Shown here: positions 35,462 to 44,933 of the stretch, in pieces
Numbering within the stretch: position 1 is the first letter of the stretch
How the letters are laid out: the number at the start of each line of letters is the position of its first letter
From: Tepidamorphus gemmatus
Lineage (GTDB): Bacteria; Pseudomonadota; Alphaproteobacteria; Rhizobiales; Tepidamorphaceae
DNA length: 64,000 bases
Assembly: GCF_004346195.1 (NCBI RefSeq)
Contig: NZ_SMAK01000008.1
Location: forward strand, 1-64,000
Direction of reading: 5' to 3'
Notes under the pieces: model-generated
The model's input: the letters and a program-made list of their open reading frames with translations, nothing else
What the model was told of the DNA's origin: nothing
Databases searched by the model: none
Position numbers and translations under genes: made by a program

Positions 35462-36508
35462 CTATTGGCGCGCGCTGTCCGGGATGTTGCCGTCCTTCGA
35501 CAGGAGCACCGCCAAGGGGCGCCAGGCCGGAATGTGCGAGCAGACGATCATCACGATGACCATGATCGGCACCGACAGGAACATGCCGACGATGCCCCAG
35601 ACCGAGGCCCAGAAGGTCAACGACAGCAGGATCACCAGTGGGCTGAGGTTGAGCGAGCGGCCCATCAGCGCCGGCTCGATGAAGCTGCCGATGGTGAACT
35701 GCAAGGCGCTGACGCCGAGCGCGATCACCAGGAACGGTCCGAACGAGTCGAACTGAACCAGCGCCACCAGCGCCGGCAGGATGGTGGCGATCACCGAGCC
35801 GATGTTCGGGATGAAATTGAGGAAGAATGCGAGCAGCGCCCAGGTCTCGGCGAAATCGAGCCCCATCGGCCTCATCACCAGGTAGGCGGTGCCGGCCGTC
35901 AGCGCGCTGGTGAACAGCTTCACCGAGAAGTAGCGCTGGATGCTGTCGGAGATCGACAGGATCACCGTCTCGATGCGTTCGGCCCGGCCGGGATCGGGGA
36001 ACAGCCGGGCGAGCTTGACGTGGAAACGCGGCCGCTCGACCAGCATGAAGCCCATGTAGAGCACGATCAGCGAGATGATGGCGAGGATCGCGCCGGCCGA
36101 ACCGACGAGGCCGGCGAGCCGGGCGGTGATGTTGATTTCGGCGACCATCCGCTGCAGATCGGCCACCACGTCGCGGCCGAACAGCTCCGCGGTCTGGTTG
36201 AGCATCTCCTGGAAACGGCTGATGTAGCGCGGGCTCGCCGCCACCACCGCCTCGATCTGGGAGGTCAGGATCGAGGCGATGAGGAACAGCCCGTAGGCGA
36301 CGACGGCCAGCCCCACCACGGTCGCCACCGGTCGGGGCACCGACCATCCGGCGATGCTGATCCGGGTGATCCGGCCGATCAGCGCCGACAGCAGCGTGAA
36401 CATCAGCAGTGCGATGGCGACCGGGATCAGGAACGATCGCCCGACATGCAGCGCCGCCATGACGATGGCCGCGGCCACCAGCCAGAGGAACCAGCGCGGC
36501 ATCAGCAT
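35462..36508 (-). CDS. AI-2E/PerM-family membrane transporter
   Basis: This is an integral membrane protein of about 348 residues. Three hydrophobic segments lie near the start (WFLWLVAAAIVMAALHV, then the GWSVPRP turn), followed by a cytoplasmic helical region (about 95-140) and further segments. The family motif region reads FLNFIPNIGSVIATILPALVA, with PALMGRSLNLSPLVILLSL later, both typical of the AI-2E/PerM family. Proposed roles in the family include autoinducer export and ion antiport. It converges tail-to-tail with the flavoprotein gene (nine bases). Starts at ATG 36508, ATG 36502 or GTG 36526 are all possible, and none has a strong ribosome site. Confidence 0.85.
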   Translation of the reverse strand: MLMPRWFLWLVAAAIVMAALHVGRSFLIPVAIALLMFTLLSALIGRITRISIAGWSVPRPVATVVGLAVVAYGLFLIASILTSQIEAVVAASPRYISRFQEMLNQTAELFGRDVVADLQRMVAEINITARLAGLVGSAGAILAIISLIVLYMGFMLVERPRFHVKLARLFPDPGRAERIETVILSISDSIQRYFSVKLFTSALTAGTAYLVMRPMGLDFAETWALLAFFLNFIPNIGSVIATILPALVALVQFDSFGPFLVIALGVSALQFTIGSFIEPALMGRSLNLSPLVILLSLTFWASVWGIVGMFLSVPIMVIVMIVCSHIPAWRPLAVLLSKDGNIPDSARQ

Positions 36509-36572
36509 GGCAGCAGGGCCGTCCACCGGCCATCCGCCCCGGTTGCTGCCGGTCCGGTCGCGGCGCCCCGTC

Positions 36573-37565
36573 TCACTCGGCCAGCTCCCGCTCGCGCCGC
36601 TCCATCAGCGGCGAGCGGCCATAGAATTCACGGTAGCACTTCGAGAAATGCGAGGCCGAGACGAAGCCGCAGGCGACCGCCACCTCGACCACCGGCAGGT
36701 TCGACTGCAGCAGCAGGTGCCGGGCGCGGTCCAGCCGAAGTTCGAGGTAATAGCGGGCCGGCGAGCGCCCCATGGTGCGGCGGAACAGCCGCTCGATCTG
36801 GCGCCGCGACAGCCCCGCGAACCGTGCCAGCTCGACCAGCGTCAGCGGCTCGGCGATGTTCGCCTCCATCAGCTCGATGATGGTCAGCACCTTGGTATTG
36901 TGGATGCCGAGCCGGGCCCTGAGCGGCAGCCGCTGGCGGTCGTGCGGATTGCGGACCCGGTCGGTCAGCGCCTGTTCGCACACCCGGTTGACCACCGTCT
37001 CGCCGAGATCCTGGTCGATCAGATGGAGCATCATGTCGAGCGAGGCGGTGCCACCGGCGCAGGTGTAGATGTTCTTGTCGACCTCGAAGAGGTCGGCATA
37101 GATGTCGGCCTCCGGGAACGCCTCGGCGAAGCCCGGCAGATTCTCCCAGTGGATGGCGCAGCGCTTGCCGTCGAGCAGGCCCGCCTTGGCCAGCACCCAG
37201 GCACCCGTGCACATCGCCCCGACCGTCACGCCGCTGCGGTTGAGCTGCCGGAGCCAGGAATAGAGCGCCTTGGAGTCGAATTTCTCGACGTGGACGCCGG
37301 AGCAGACGAAGAACATGTCCGGCTTCTCGTCGGTCGGGAAGCGCCGCTTCTCATCCTCAAGCGAGCCGTCGACGGCGACCTGCACGCCATTCGAGGCGAG
37401 GCCCGGCCCGCCGTCGAGCGTCACCAGCCGCCACTTGTAGAAGGATTGACCGATCTGCCGGTTGGCGAGCCGCAGCGGTTCGATCGCCGTGGCGAACGCG
37501 ATCATCGAGAAATTCGGTACGAGGAAGAACACGATACGACGCGACCGCGCGACGCTTGCGTCCAT
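36573..37565 (-). CDS. GlxA-family AraC-type regulator (GbdR-like)
   Basis: The 330-residue transcription factor has an N-terminal DJ-1/PfpI amidase-like domain (about 10-190, with the nucleophile-elbow region VGAMCTGAWVLAKAGLLDG) used for ligand sensing, and a C-terminal AraC double helix-turn-helix (about 225-325; LVELARFAGLSRRQIERLFR and VAVACGFVSASHFSKCYR). This arrangement is that of GbdR/CdhR, the activators of betaine, dimethylglycine, sarcosine and carnitine catabolism in Pseudomonas. It is transcribed divergently from soxBDAG with 348 bases between, so it is the likely activator of that operon and perhaps of the other demethylation genes. Confidence 0.88.
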   Translation of the reverse strand: MDASVARSRRIVFFLVPNFSMIAFATAIEPLRLANRQIGQSFYKWRLVTLDGGPGLASNGVQVAVDGSLEDEKRRFPTDEKPDMFFVCSGVHVEKFDSKALYSWLRQLNRSGVTVGAMCTGAWVLAKAGLLDGKRCAIHWENLPGFAEAFPEADIYADLFEVDKNIYTCAGGTASLDMMLHLIDQDLGETVVNRVCEQALTDRVRNPHDRQRLPLRARLGIHNTKVLTIIELMEANIAEPLTLVELARFAGLSRRQIERLFRRTMGRSPARYYLELRLDRARHLLLQSNLPVVEVAVACGFVSASHFSKCYREFYGRSPLMERRERELAE

Positions 37566-37913
37566 GTGAGGCCTCTCCGGGACCGCGACGGTGCGGCCGG
37601 GCGTCCGGCCGTCGGATGTCGCAATCAGACCAGTCTTCGCTCCTAGAGGACAATCGGGCCGGGCGCAAGCGCGCCATGGTGTCGGCGGTTCCTGTACGGC
37701 CGCATTCAGGGATTGGCGGCCGGCGGGGAGGCTTGGATCGGGCAGCGTCGCTCGCTACTCTCCCTCGTCATCCCGGCCGGAGCGCAGCGGAGAGCCGGGA
37801 TCGGTTTCACGCCGGCGCTGAAACAGGCCCGATCCCGGATCGCCGCCCGTACGGCCTGCGGGATGACGAGGGAAGCAAGGGGCGGATGGAATCCGCCCGG
37901 GAGCGGGGGTAAG
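37566..37913. promoter_or_regulatory. Divergent control region between the GbdR-like gene and soxB, with a palindromic element
   Basis: The 348-base gap should carry the promoters of the regulator (left part, a less G+C-rich stretch near 37610-37650) and of soxB. Its right half is filled by a 113-base palindromic repeat, which ends only 40 bases before the soxB start. I could not define an AraC-type operator pair by eye. Confidence 0.45.
37761..37873. repeat. Full-length nested palindromic repeat (MITE/REP-like) upstream of soxB
   Basis: Perfect 15-base terminal inverted repeats TCCCTCGTCATCCCG (37761-37775) and CGGGATGACGAGGGA (37859-37873) enclose a second perfect pair CCGGGATCGG (37795-37804) and CCGATCCCGG (37829-37838) and a central pair GTTTCA (37804-37809) and TGAAAC (37819-37824). 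The element could fold into a large cruciform or RNA hairpin. No coding sequence is inside. Related copies lie at about 30335, 39666 and 54377. Confidence 0.88.
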
Positions 37914-39161
37914 GTGCGCTACTCCGTCTTTTCGTTGATCCGCGAAGGCCTGACGGGACATGCCGGCTGGCCGCGTGCCTGGCGCAATCCGGACCCCAAG
38001 CCCGCCTACGATGCCGTGGTCATCGGCGGCGGCGGCCACGGCCTGGCGACCGCCTACTATCTGGCCAAGGAGCACGGCATGACGCGGATCGCCGTGCTCG
38101 AAAAGGGCTGGATCGGCGGCGGCAATTCCGGGCGCAACACCACCATCATCCGCTCCAACTACCTCTTCGATGAGAGCGCGGCGATCTACAACCATGCGCT
38201 CAACCTGTGGAAGGGGCTCGGCCGTGAGCTCAACTTCAACATCATGATGAGCCACCGCGGCGTGCTCAACCTCGCCCATGACGAACACGAGGGCCGGCAG
38301 CTCAAGCGCCGCGTCGAGGCCAACCGGCTGAACGGCGTCGATGCCGAATGGCTGGATGCCCGGCAGGTCAAGGAATTCTGCCCGGTCATCAACATCTCCC
38401 AGCAGATCCGCTATCCGGTGATGGGTGCGACGCTGCAGCGGTCCGGCGGCGTCAACCGCCATGACGCCGTGGTCTGGGGCTATGCGCGGGCGGCGGATGC
38501 GATGGGCGTCGACATCGTCCAGCAGTGCGAGGTCACCGGCATCCGCGTCGAGGCCGGTGCCGTCACCGGCGTCGAGACGACCCGCGGCTTCATCAGGACC
38601 CCGAAGGTCGCCTGCGTCACGGCCGGCCACACCTCGGTGATCGCCGCGATGGTCGGGCTCAAGCTGCCGATCCAGAGCCACCCGTTGCAGGCGCTGGTGT
38701 CGGAGCCGATCAAGCCGCTGGTGCCCTGCGTGATCATGTCGAATGCGGTGCACGTCTATGTCAGTCAGTCCGACAAGGGCGAACTGGTGATCGGCGCAGG
38801 TATCGACGCCCACAATTCCTATACCCAGCGCGGCTCGATCGACATCATCGAGCACCAGATGGCGTCGCTATGCGAATTGTTGCCGGTGGTCTCGCGCCTG
38901 AAGATGATGCGCCAGTGGGGCGGCATCGTCGATACCTGCCCGGATGCGAGCCCGATCATCTCCAAGACGCCGGTGAAGGGCTTCTACATCAACGGCGGCT
39001 GGGGCACCGGCGGCTGGAAGGCGACACCGGGCTCGGGTCACGTCTTCGCCTGGACGGTTGCAAAGGACGAGCCGCATCCCATCGCCGCACCCTTTGCGCT
39101 GGAGCGCTTCTACACCGGGGCGCTGGTCGCCGAGCACGGTGCCGCAGCGGTCGCGCACTGA
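37914..39161 (+). CDS. soxB: Sarcosine oxidase beta subunit SoxB
   Basis: This 415-residue flavoprotein subunit of the heterotetrameric sarcosine oxidase oxidises sarcosine to glycine, passing the methyl carbon to tetrahydrofolate in the alpha subunit. The FAD dinucleotide fold is at [19 protein letters not shown] (about 35-53), [14 protein letters not shown] follows, and His183 in [16 protein letters not shown] is a candidate for the covalent FMN site known in the beta subunit. The usual family start region ([11 protein letters not shown]) begins with GTG 37914, preceded by a GGGGGTAAG ribosome site; there is no ATG alternative. It is the first gene of soxBDAG. Confidence 0.93.
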   Translation: MRYSVFSLIREGLTGHAGWPRAWRNPDPKPAYDAVVIGGGGHGLATAYYLAKEHGMTRIAVLEKGWIGGGNSGRNTTIIRSNYLFDESAAIYNHALNLWKGLGRELNFNIMMSHRGVLNLAHDEHEGRQLKRRVEANRLNGVDAEWLDARQVKEFCPVINISQQIRYPVMGATLQRSGGVNRHDAVVWGYARAADAMGVDIVQQCEVTGIRVEAGAVTGVETTRGFIRTPKVACVTAGHTSVIAAMVGLKLPIQSHPLQALVSEPIKPLVPCVIMSNAVHVYVSQSDKGELVIGAGIDAHNSYTQRGSIDIIEHQMASLCELLPVVSRLKMMRQWGGIVDTCPDASPIISKTPVKGFYINGGWGTGGWKATPGSGHVFAWTVAKDEPHPIAAPFALERFYTGALVAEHGAAAVAH

Positions 39162-39266
39162 GGGGGAGGCAATGAACGCCGCTGGATCAATCAGGCTCCG
39201 CGCCCACCGTCCCGTTCGGGGAAGGTTCGCGCGCCACTGCGGTCCGCTCTGCCGGAAGGTCGCCCC

Positions 39267-39635
39267 ATGTTCCTGATCACCTGTCCGTATTGTGGCCCGC
39301 GCGATCAGTCGGAGTTCTCCAACGCCGGCGAGGCGCATATCGCCCGGCCGACCAACGGCGAGGAACTGAGCGACGAGCAGTGGGCGGATTTCGTCTTCCT
39401 GCGCACCAACCCGAAGGGGCTGTTCGCCGAGCGCTGGGTGCACACCGCCGGCTGCCGGCGCTTCTTCAACATGCTGCGCAACACGGCCACCGACGAGATC
39501 CTCGCCGTCTACCGCATCGGCGAGCCGCGGCCGCAGGTGACGACCGCAGGACCCGTCACGCCCTCCGGCGAGGCGCCGATCGGCTCGGGCAACGATGCGG
39601 TGAAGGTGATGCGGCCGGGGGAGGGAACGGAATGA
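39267..39635 (+). CDS. soxD: Sarcosine oxidase delta subunit SoxD
   Basis: The 122-residue small subunit structurally supports the SoxABDG complex. Zinc ligands are visible: Cys6 and Cys9 (CPYC), His59 and Cys63 (WVHTAGC). FSNAGEAH, the Asp/Trp-rich centre and RRFFNMLRNT are characteristic. The C-terminal 25 residues are a Gly/Pro-rich tail. It follows soxB by 105 bases, and a degenerate repeat copy lies after it, before soxA. Confidence 0.94.
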   Translation: MFLITCPYCGPRDQSEFSNAGEAHIARPTNGEELSDEQWADFVFLRTNPKGLFAERWVHTAGCRRFFNMLRNTATDEILAVYRIGEPRPQVTTAGPVTPSGEAPIGSGNDAVKVMRPGEGTE

Positions 39636-39662
39636 GGGCGATCCGGCTTGCCGAGGCAACGC

Positions 39663-39700
39663 CTTCGTCCCGGACGGCCGCAGGCCGATCCGGGATCGGG
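39663..39700. repeat. Partial palindromic repeat between soxD and soxA
   Basis: Bases 39669-39694 match the inverted arm at 54444-54469 in 25 of 26 positions. This is a fragment of the same repeat family as the full copies at 37761 and 54377. It lies in the 169-base gap between soxD and soxA, so it would be transcribed within the sox mRNA. Confidence 0.7.
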
Positions 39701-39804
39701 AGGATGCGGCGATCCCGTCGTTGCGCCTGGATCCCGTCTCTCGGCGTCGCGGCGGCCGGATGGCTGCATGCGACGACCGCTCGCCCGGCTCGCAGGTCCC
39801 GGCC

Positions 39805-42800
39805 ATGACCGCGCAACCGTACCGGCGCCCCTCCGGCGGGCTGATCGACCGCTCGCGGTTGGTGCGATTCCGCTTCGAGGGGCGCGACTTCGCCGCCCAT
39901 CCCGGCGATACCCTCGCCTCGGCGCTGATCGCGGCGGGCCAGCACATGGTGGCGCGCAGCTTCAAGTATCACCGCCCGCGCGGCATTTTCGGCGCCGGCT
40001 CCGAGGATCCGGCGGCACTCGTCCAGATCGGTCGCGATCCGGCGCGCACCGAGCCGAATGTCCGCGTCACCGAGCAGGAGGTCTATGACGGCCTCGAGGT
40101 GCGGGCGCAGAATGTGTGGCCCTCGCTCGGCTTCGACATCGGCGCCCTCAACGACCTCCTGTGGCCGTTCCTGCCGGCGGGGTTCTACTACAAGACCTTC
40201 ATGGGACCGCCCGGCAACTGGATGACGTTCGAGCCATTCATCCGACGTGCCGCCGGCATGGGCCGCGCGCCGACCGCACCCGACCCCGATCGCTACGAGT
40301 CGATCAACCGCCATTGCGATGTGCTGGTCGTCGGCGGCGGACCGGCGGGGCTGATGGCGGCGCTGTCGGCAGCGCGATCCGGCGCCCGAGTCATCCTCGC
40401 CGAGGAGACCGACCGCCTGGGCGGCCGCCTGCTGGCGCTCGATCCGGACACGACCCGGCTGGGCGGCAAGGCGCCTGCCGAGTGGGTGCACGGCGTTGCG
40501 GCCGAACTCGCCGGCATGGCTGAGGTGCGCATCCTCACCCGCACGGTGGCGTTCGGCTACTACGCGCAGAATTTCGTCGGCCTGTGGGAGCGCGTCTGCG
40601 ATCATCTCGCCCCCAACGACCGGCCGGAGAACCTTCCGCGCCAGAGGGTCTGGCGTGTGCGCGCCAGGGAGGTTGTGCTCGCCACCGGCGGCATCGAGCG
40701 GCCCCTTGTGTTCCACGAGAACGACCGGCCGGGCATCATGCTCGCCGGCGCGGTGCGCACCTATGTCCATCGTTACGGCGTGCTGCCGGGGCGACGTGTA
40801 CTCGTCTTCGCCAACAATGACAGCGCCTGGGAGGCCGCTTTCGATCTGCAGAGGGTGGGCGCCCGCATTGCCGGGATCATCGACATCCGCCGCGACATCG
40901 CGCCGGACCTGCTCGCCATGGCGGCGGAACGCGGCATCTCGATCCATCCTGGCTCGGCGATCACCGGCACTTCGGGCCGGTTCCGGGTCTCCGGAGCAAC
41001 CGTCCGCAAGCTCGACGGGTCGGGCGGTGTCGAGGGGCCGGTCACCGCCGTCGAATGCGACCTGATCGCCGTCTCCGGCGGCTGGATGCCCAATGTCGCG
41101 CTGTTCTCCCAGTCGCGCGGCAAGCTCGCCTTTGACGAGGCGATGGGCGCCTTCCGGCCCGGCCAGTCCTGGCAGGCGGAGCGATCGGCCGGCAGCGCCG
41201 CCGGCACCTTCGACATCGAAGGCTGCCTCAGGGACGGGGCGAAGGCCGGTTCCCAGGCGGCTGCGAAGGCGGGCTTCACCGCCCGCATGCCGCGTCTCCC
41301 GAGGGTCGAGGGCGACGAGCGGCCGCAGGGATCACCGCGGATCCTGTCGGAGGTGCCGAGCGGCCTGCCGAAGCACAAGGTGCGTGCCTTCGTCGACCTG
41401 CAGGACGATGTGACGACCAAGGATCTGCGCCTTGCACTTGATGAGGGATACGACTCGATCGAGCACGCCAAGCGCTACACCACGACCGGCATGGGAACGG
41501 ATCAGGGCAAGGTCGCCGGCATGAACGCCGTCGCCTTCGTCGCCGACACGCTCGGCAAGCCGGTCTGGCAGGTCGGCACCACGACCTTCCGCCAGCCCTA
41601 CAAGCCGGTCACTTTCGGCGCGCTCGCCGGCCAGCATGTCGGCGGTCATTTCCACCCGCGCCGGGTGACACCCATGCACGCCTGGCACAAGGCCAACGGC
41701 GCCGTGTTCGAACCGGTCGGCGACTGGCTGCGGGCGCGCGCCTATCCGAAGCCGGGCGAGAGCTTCGCCCAGGCGGTCGCCCGGGAATCGCGCGCGGCCC
41801 GCGAGGCGGTCGCCGTGCTCGACGCTTCGACCTTGGGCAAGATCGACATCCGCGGCAAGGATGCGCGTACCTTCCTCAACCGGGTCTACACCAATGCCTG
41901 GTCGAAGCTCGCGCCCGGCCGCGCCCGTTACGGGCTCATGCTCGGCGAGGACGGCATGGTGATGGACGACGGCGTGACCGCCTGCATCGCCGACGACCAT
42001 TTCCACATGACCACGACCACCGGCGGCGCGGCGCGCGTGCTGAACTGGCTCGAGGACTATCTCCAGACCGAATGGCGCGACCTCGACGTCTATCTGACCA
42101 GCGTCACCGAACAGTGGGCGGTGGCGAGCCTGTCGGGACCGGCAAGCGCCGGCGTGATCGCCGATCTCTGCGACGGCCTCGATGCGGATCCGGATCGCTT
42201 CGAGTTCATGAGCTTCCGGGACGCCACCATCGACGGCATCCCGGTGCGGGTCTTCCGCATCTCCTTCACCGGCGCGCTCGCCTATGAGATCAACATCGCT
42301 GCCGACTATGGCCTGTGGCTGTGGAACCGGGTCATGGAGGCCGGCGCCGCGTACGGCATCCAGCCCTATGGCACCGAGGCGATGCATCTGTTGCGCGCCG
42401 AGAAGGGCTTCATCATCGTCGGCCAGGAGACCGACGGCACCATGACGCCGATGGATCTGAGAATGGACTGGATCGTCTCCAGGACGAAGGGAGACTTCAT
42501 CGGCAAGCGCTCGCTGAGCCGCGCCGATATGGTGCGCCCCGACCGCAAGCAGCTGGTCGGGCTTCTCACCGAAGACCCGGCGCTGATGCTGGAGGAGGGC
42601 GCCCACGTGATCGGCACCGACACCGAGCCGCAGCCGCCGGTGCCGATGCTCGGCCATGTCACCTCCAGCTATATGAGTCCGACGCTCCAGCGCTCGATCG
42701 CGCTCGCCGTGGTCAAGGGTGGCGGCGCTCGGATCGGCGAGCGGCTCTGGGTCGCCCGCAAGGGGGCCCGTCCGATCCCGGTCAAGGTGACCGAGACGGA

Positions 42801-42834
42801 CTTCCTGAAGCTGAGGGAGGACGGCCTTGTCTGA
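39805..42834 (+). CDS. soxA: Sarcosine oxidase alpha subunit SoxA
   Basis: The 1009-residue large subunit has an N-terminal ferredoxin-like domain lacking cluster cysteines (about 1-100), an NAD-binding dinucleotide fold (VLVVGGGPAGLMAALSAAR, about 173-191), a second nucleotide-binding half, and a C-terminal GcvT folate domain from about residue 625 that makes methylene-tetrahydrofolate. The length is typical of heterotetrameric enzymes. ATG 39805 lies just before the conserved YRRPSGGLIDRSRLVRFRF; an upstream ATG at 39760 would add a Cys/Arg-rich extension without family support. The stop overlaps the start of soxG by eight bases. Confidence 0.94.
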   Translation: MTAQPYRRPSGGLIDRSRLVRFRFEGRDFAAHPGDTLASALIAAGQHMVARSFKYHRPRGIFGAGSEDPAALVQIGRDPARTEPNVRVTEQEVYDGLEVRAQNVWPSLGFDIGALNDLLWPFLPAGFYYKTFMGPPGNWMTFEPFIRRAAGMGRAPTAPDPDRYESINRHCDVLVVGGGPAGLMAALSAARSGARVILAEETDRLGGRLLALDPDTTRLGGKAPAEWVHGVAAELAGMAEVRILTRTVAFGYYAQNFVGLWERVCDHLAPNDRPENLPRQRVWRVRAREVVLATGGIERPLVFHENDRPGIMLAGAVRTYVHRYGVLPGRRVLVFANNDSAWEAAFDLQRVGARIAGIIDIRRDIAPDLLAMAAERGISIHPGSAITGTSGRFRVSGATVRKLDGSGGVEGPVTAVECDLIAVSGGWMPNVALFSQSRGKLAFDEAMGAFRPGQSWQAERSAGSAAGTFDIEGCLRDGAKAGSQAAAKAGFTARMPRLPRVEGDERPQGSPRILSEVPSGLPKHKVRAFVDLQDDVTTKDLRLALDEGYDSIEHAKRYTTTGMGTDQGKVAGMNAVAFVADTLGKPVWQVGTTTFRQPYKPVTFGALAGQHVGGHFHPRRVTPMHAWHKANGAVFEPVGDWLRARAYPKPGESFAQAVARESRAAREAVAVLDASTLGKIDIRGKDARTFLNRVYTNAWSKLAPGRARYGLMLGEDGMVMDDGVTACIADDHFHMTTTTGGAARVLNWLEDYLQTEWRDLDVYLTSVTEQWAVASLSGPASAGVIADLCDGLDADPDRFEFMSFRDATIDGIPVRVFRISFTGALAYEINIAADYGLWLWNRVMEAGAAYGIQPYGTEAMHLLRAEKGFIIVGQETDGTMTPMDLRMDWIVSRTKGDFIGKRSLSRADMVRPDRKQLVGLLTEDPALMLEEGAHVIGTDTEPQPPVPMLGHVTSSYMSPTLQRSIALAVVKGGGARIGERLWVARKGARPIPVKVTETDFLKLREDGLV

Positions 42835-43483
42835 GGCCCTGTCTGCCGTCACCTCCGATTCCCGGCGCCGCGCGCCGCTTGCGCACCGTACCGCGATCAA
42901 GGCGATGGAGGGCGCCGCCTCAATGGCCGAACGGGCCTTCCTTGGCAAGCTGGTGCTGCGTGTCGATCCGGCTGCCGGCGATGCGGCGGTGACCGGGATC
43001 ATCGGCGTGTCGCTGCCGACCAGGGCCTGCACCTCGACCCGGCAGGGCGAGACCGCGATCCTGTGGATCGGTCCAGACGAGTTCTGGATCATCACCGCGC
43101 CGGACGCGCAGACATCGCTCCTCGCCGGGCTTGCCGAGGCGATGGCGGGCCTCCGCCATCAGCTCGTCGACGTCTCCTCCTACTACACCGCGATCGAGCT
43201 TGCCGGACCGCGCGCCCGGGACATGCTGATGAAGCTTACGACACTTGATCTGCATCCGCGCGCGTTCGGGGCAGGTCAGGTCGCCGGCTCGATGTTCGGC
43301 CGCACCCAGGCGGTGCTCTGGCAGGTCGAGGCGGACGAGGCTGAAGGCGGCCCACTGTTCCGCCTGTTCGTGCGTCGCTCGACGGCCGACTATCTCTGGT
43401 GCCTGTTGGCCGAGGCCGGCCGCGAATGGGGGATGCCGCGTCAGGCGCCGCTCGCCGGCGAGACCTGGCAACTGGAGCGATAG
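42827..43483 (+). CDS. soxG: Sarcosine oxidase gamma subunit SoxG
   Basis: The 218-residue subunit is related to the GcvT fold and completes the alpha-beta-gamma-delta complex. Recognisable parts are WIGPDEFWIITAP, VDVSSYYTAIELAGP, and a GSMFGRTQAVLWQV region followed by VRRSTADYLWCLL. It starts with TTG 42827 inside the end of soxA, with GAGGGAGG at 42813-42820; no in-frame ATG is nearby upstream. The overlap implies translational coupling to soxA. It is the last sox gene; a minus-strand remnant follows after 90 bases. Confidence 0.9.
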   Translation: MSEALSAVTSDSRRRAPLAHRTAIKAMEGAASMAERAFLGKLVLRVDPAAGDAAVTGIIGVSLPTRACTSTRQGETAILWIGPDEFWIITAPDAQTSLLAGLAEAMAGLRHQLVDVSSYYTAIELAGPRARDMLMKLTTLDLHPRAFGAGQVAGSMFGRTQAVLWQVEADEAEGGPLFRLFVRRSTADYLWCLLAEAGREWGMPRQAPLAGETWQLER

Positions 43484-43573
43484 GCCACGTCGGCCGGGGG
43501 CAACGTCAGGACGGCACGGCCCGGTTCGGGAACGAAAGACCGGGTCGCCGACCGCCAGATCGGTGCTCCGGGC

Positions 43574-44800
43574 TCAGCAGGCCGACGGCGGCGCCTCGGC
43601 GACCACACGGCCGGCGACGCCACCCTCCAGGACGATGCGGGGACTGGACAGCTCGCCGGTGATCTCGAACGGGGAGACGATCGGGATCAGGTTCGGTCTC
43701 AGGGCCCGGGGATGCGCCACCATGTCGATCCTGTCGGAGCGGAAGTCGATTCGCCCCGCCGCGGTGACGATGACGTCGTCGGTCTCCACCACGAGCTTCC
43801 GGATCTGCGTCGCGCCTGCTGCGAAGGCGAGGTCGGCATCCATGCAGGCGATCCTCGCCATCCCGGTTCCCGCCGATGGGGCGGTCAGCCACGACGGCAG
43901 CACCAGCCCCGCAAGGTCGATCAGCCGGGTGCCGATCACCCCGTCGACGAGTCTCAGCGTCGCCGTGCCGTCCGCCTCGCTCAACGCCGCCTGGACGCTG
44001 CTGCCGCTCGAGGTGACATCGAAGGTCGCGTTCAGGATCCCGCTGACCGGCAGATCGACGGCGAGCTGCTCCAGCGCATCCTGGATCGGCCAGCTGCGGA
44101 GCCGGCCGTCGACGCGGAACGGCCGGCGGTCCTCGGCGAGATTCATTTGCCCGTTGAAATCGAACCGACCCTGCCGGAACGCGAGCCGCATCGACTGGGC
44201 GCCGAGCATCCCCGCGTCATAGGTCAGCCGGCCCGACACGTTGCTGACACCCTCGCCCCGGGCGACGTCGATGCGGCCGGCGCCGACCTCGACGTCGATG
44301 CGGGGATGGCGCATCGGATGGCGGGCCACATCGTCCGCGCCCCGGTGCGGCGCCGGTGCGCCTTGCGCGTCGTGCGGCGCCATGCGGGTGCGCAGCGTCG
44401 CCAGGCTTCGCGCGACGCCGGCGAGCCTGCGCACGTCGCCGAGCGCCAGCGCCTGTGCGGAGACCCGTCCACCGATCACCGGCCGCCGCGCCTCAGCCGC
44501 GATCGACAGGTCGGCTAGGATCTCGTGCGGGCCGATGGTCAGCCGTCCGTCGATGGCGCCGCTGTCCGGACCGAGCGTCAGCGCACCGGTATAGGCAAAC
44601 CGACCTGCTGCTGCGACGGGAAGCGCCGCGGCCTCGGCGAAACGGGCAAAGTCGGGAACCGAGAGCGACACATCGAGAGCGGCTTCGTGTGCCGGCCGGC
44701 GCAGGTCTGCCGTGAAGCGGATGTCGGCGGAGGATCGGCATGATCGGTCTTGCTGCGGCCCGGCCGGCGTGCGCCTCTGCGGATCGACGGGCAGGTGCAA
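43574..44800 (-). pseudogene. N-terminally truncated AsmA-family protein
   Basis: About 400 residues resemble the C-terminal two-thirds of AsmA/YhjG-type envelope proteins: LTLGPDSGAIDGRLTIG, DVRRLAGVARSL, a long beta-rich domain (FNGQMNLAEDRRPFRVDGRL, VDLPVSGILNATFD) and the closing FEITGELSSPRIVLEGG. The family normally begins with an N-terminal membrane anchor followed by a 150-250-residue AsmA region. Here the frame opens after a TGA at 44888-44890, has only TTG 44798-44800 as a start, and the neighbouring gene ends at 44934, so there is no room for the missing part. It looks like a deletion remnant, although a shortened functional protein cannot be excluded. Confidence 0.55.
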
Positions 44801-44933
44801 CGACGATTCGCTGTCCCGTATCGTGCCATTGCCATCCCAGCCGGAAAATCGGTTTCCACGTCTGCGGGAAGGGCTCCATGGCAGGGATCAGCGGATGATA
44901 CGGCGGACGTGTTCGATCCGGCCTGATCCGGCT

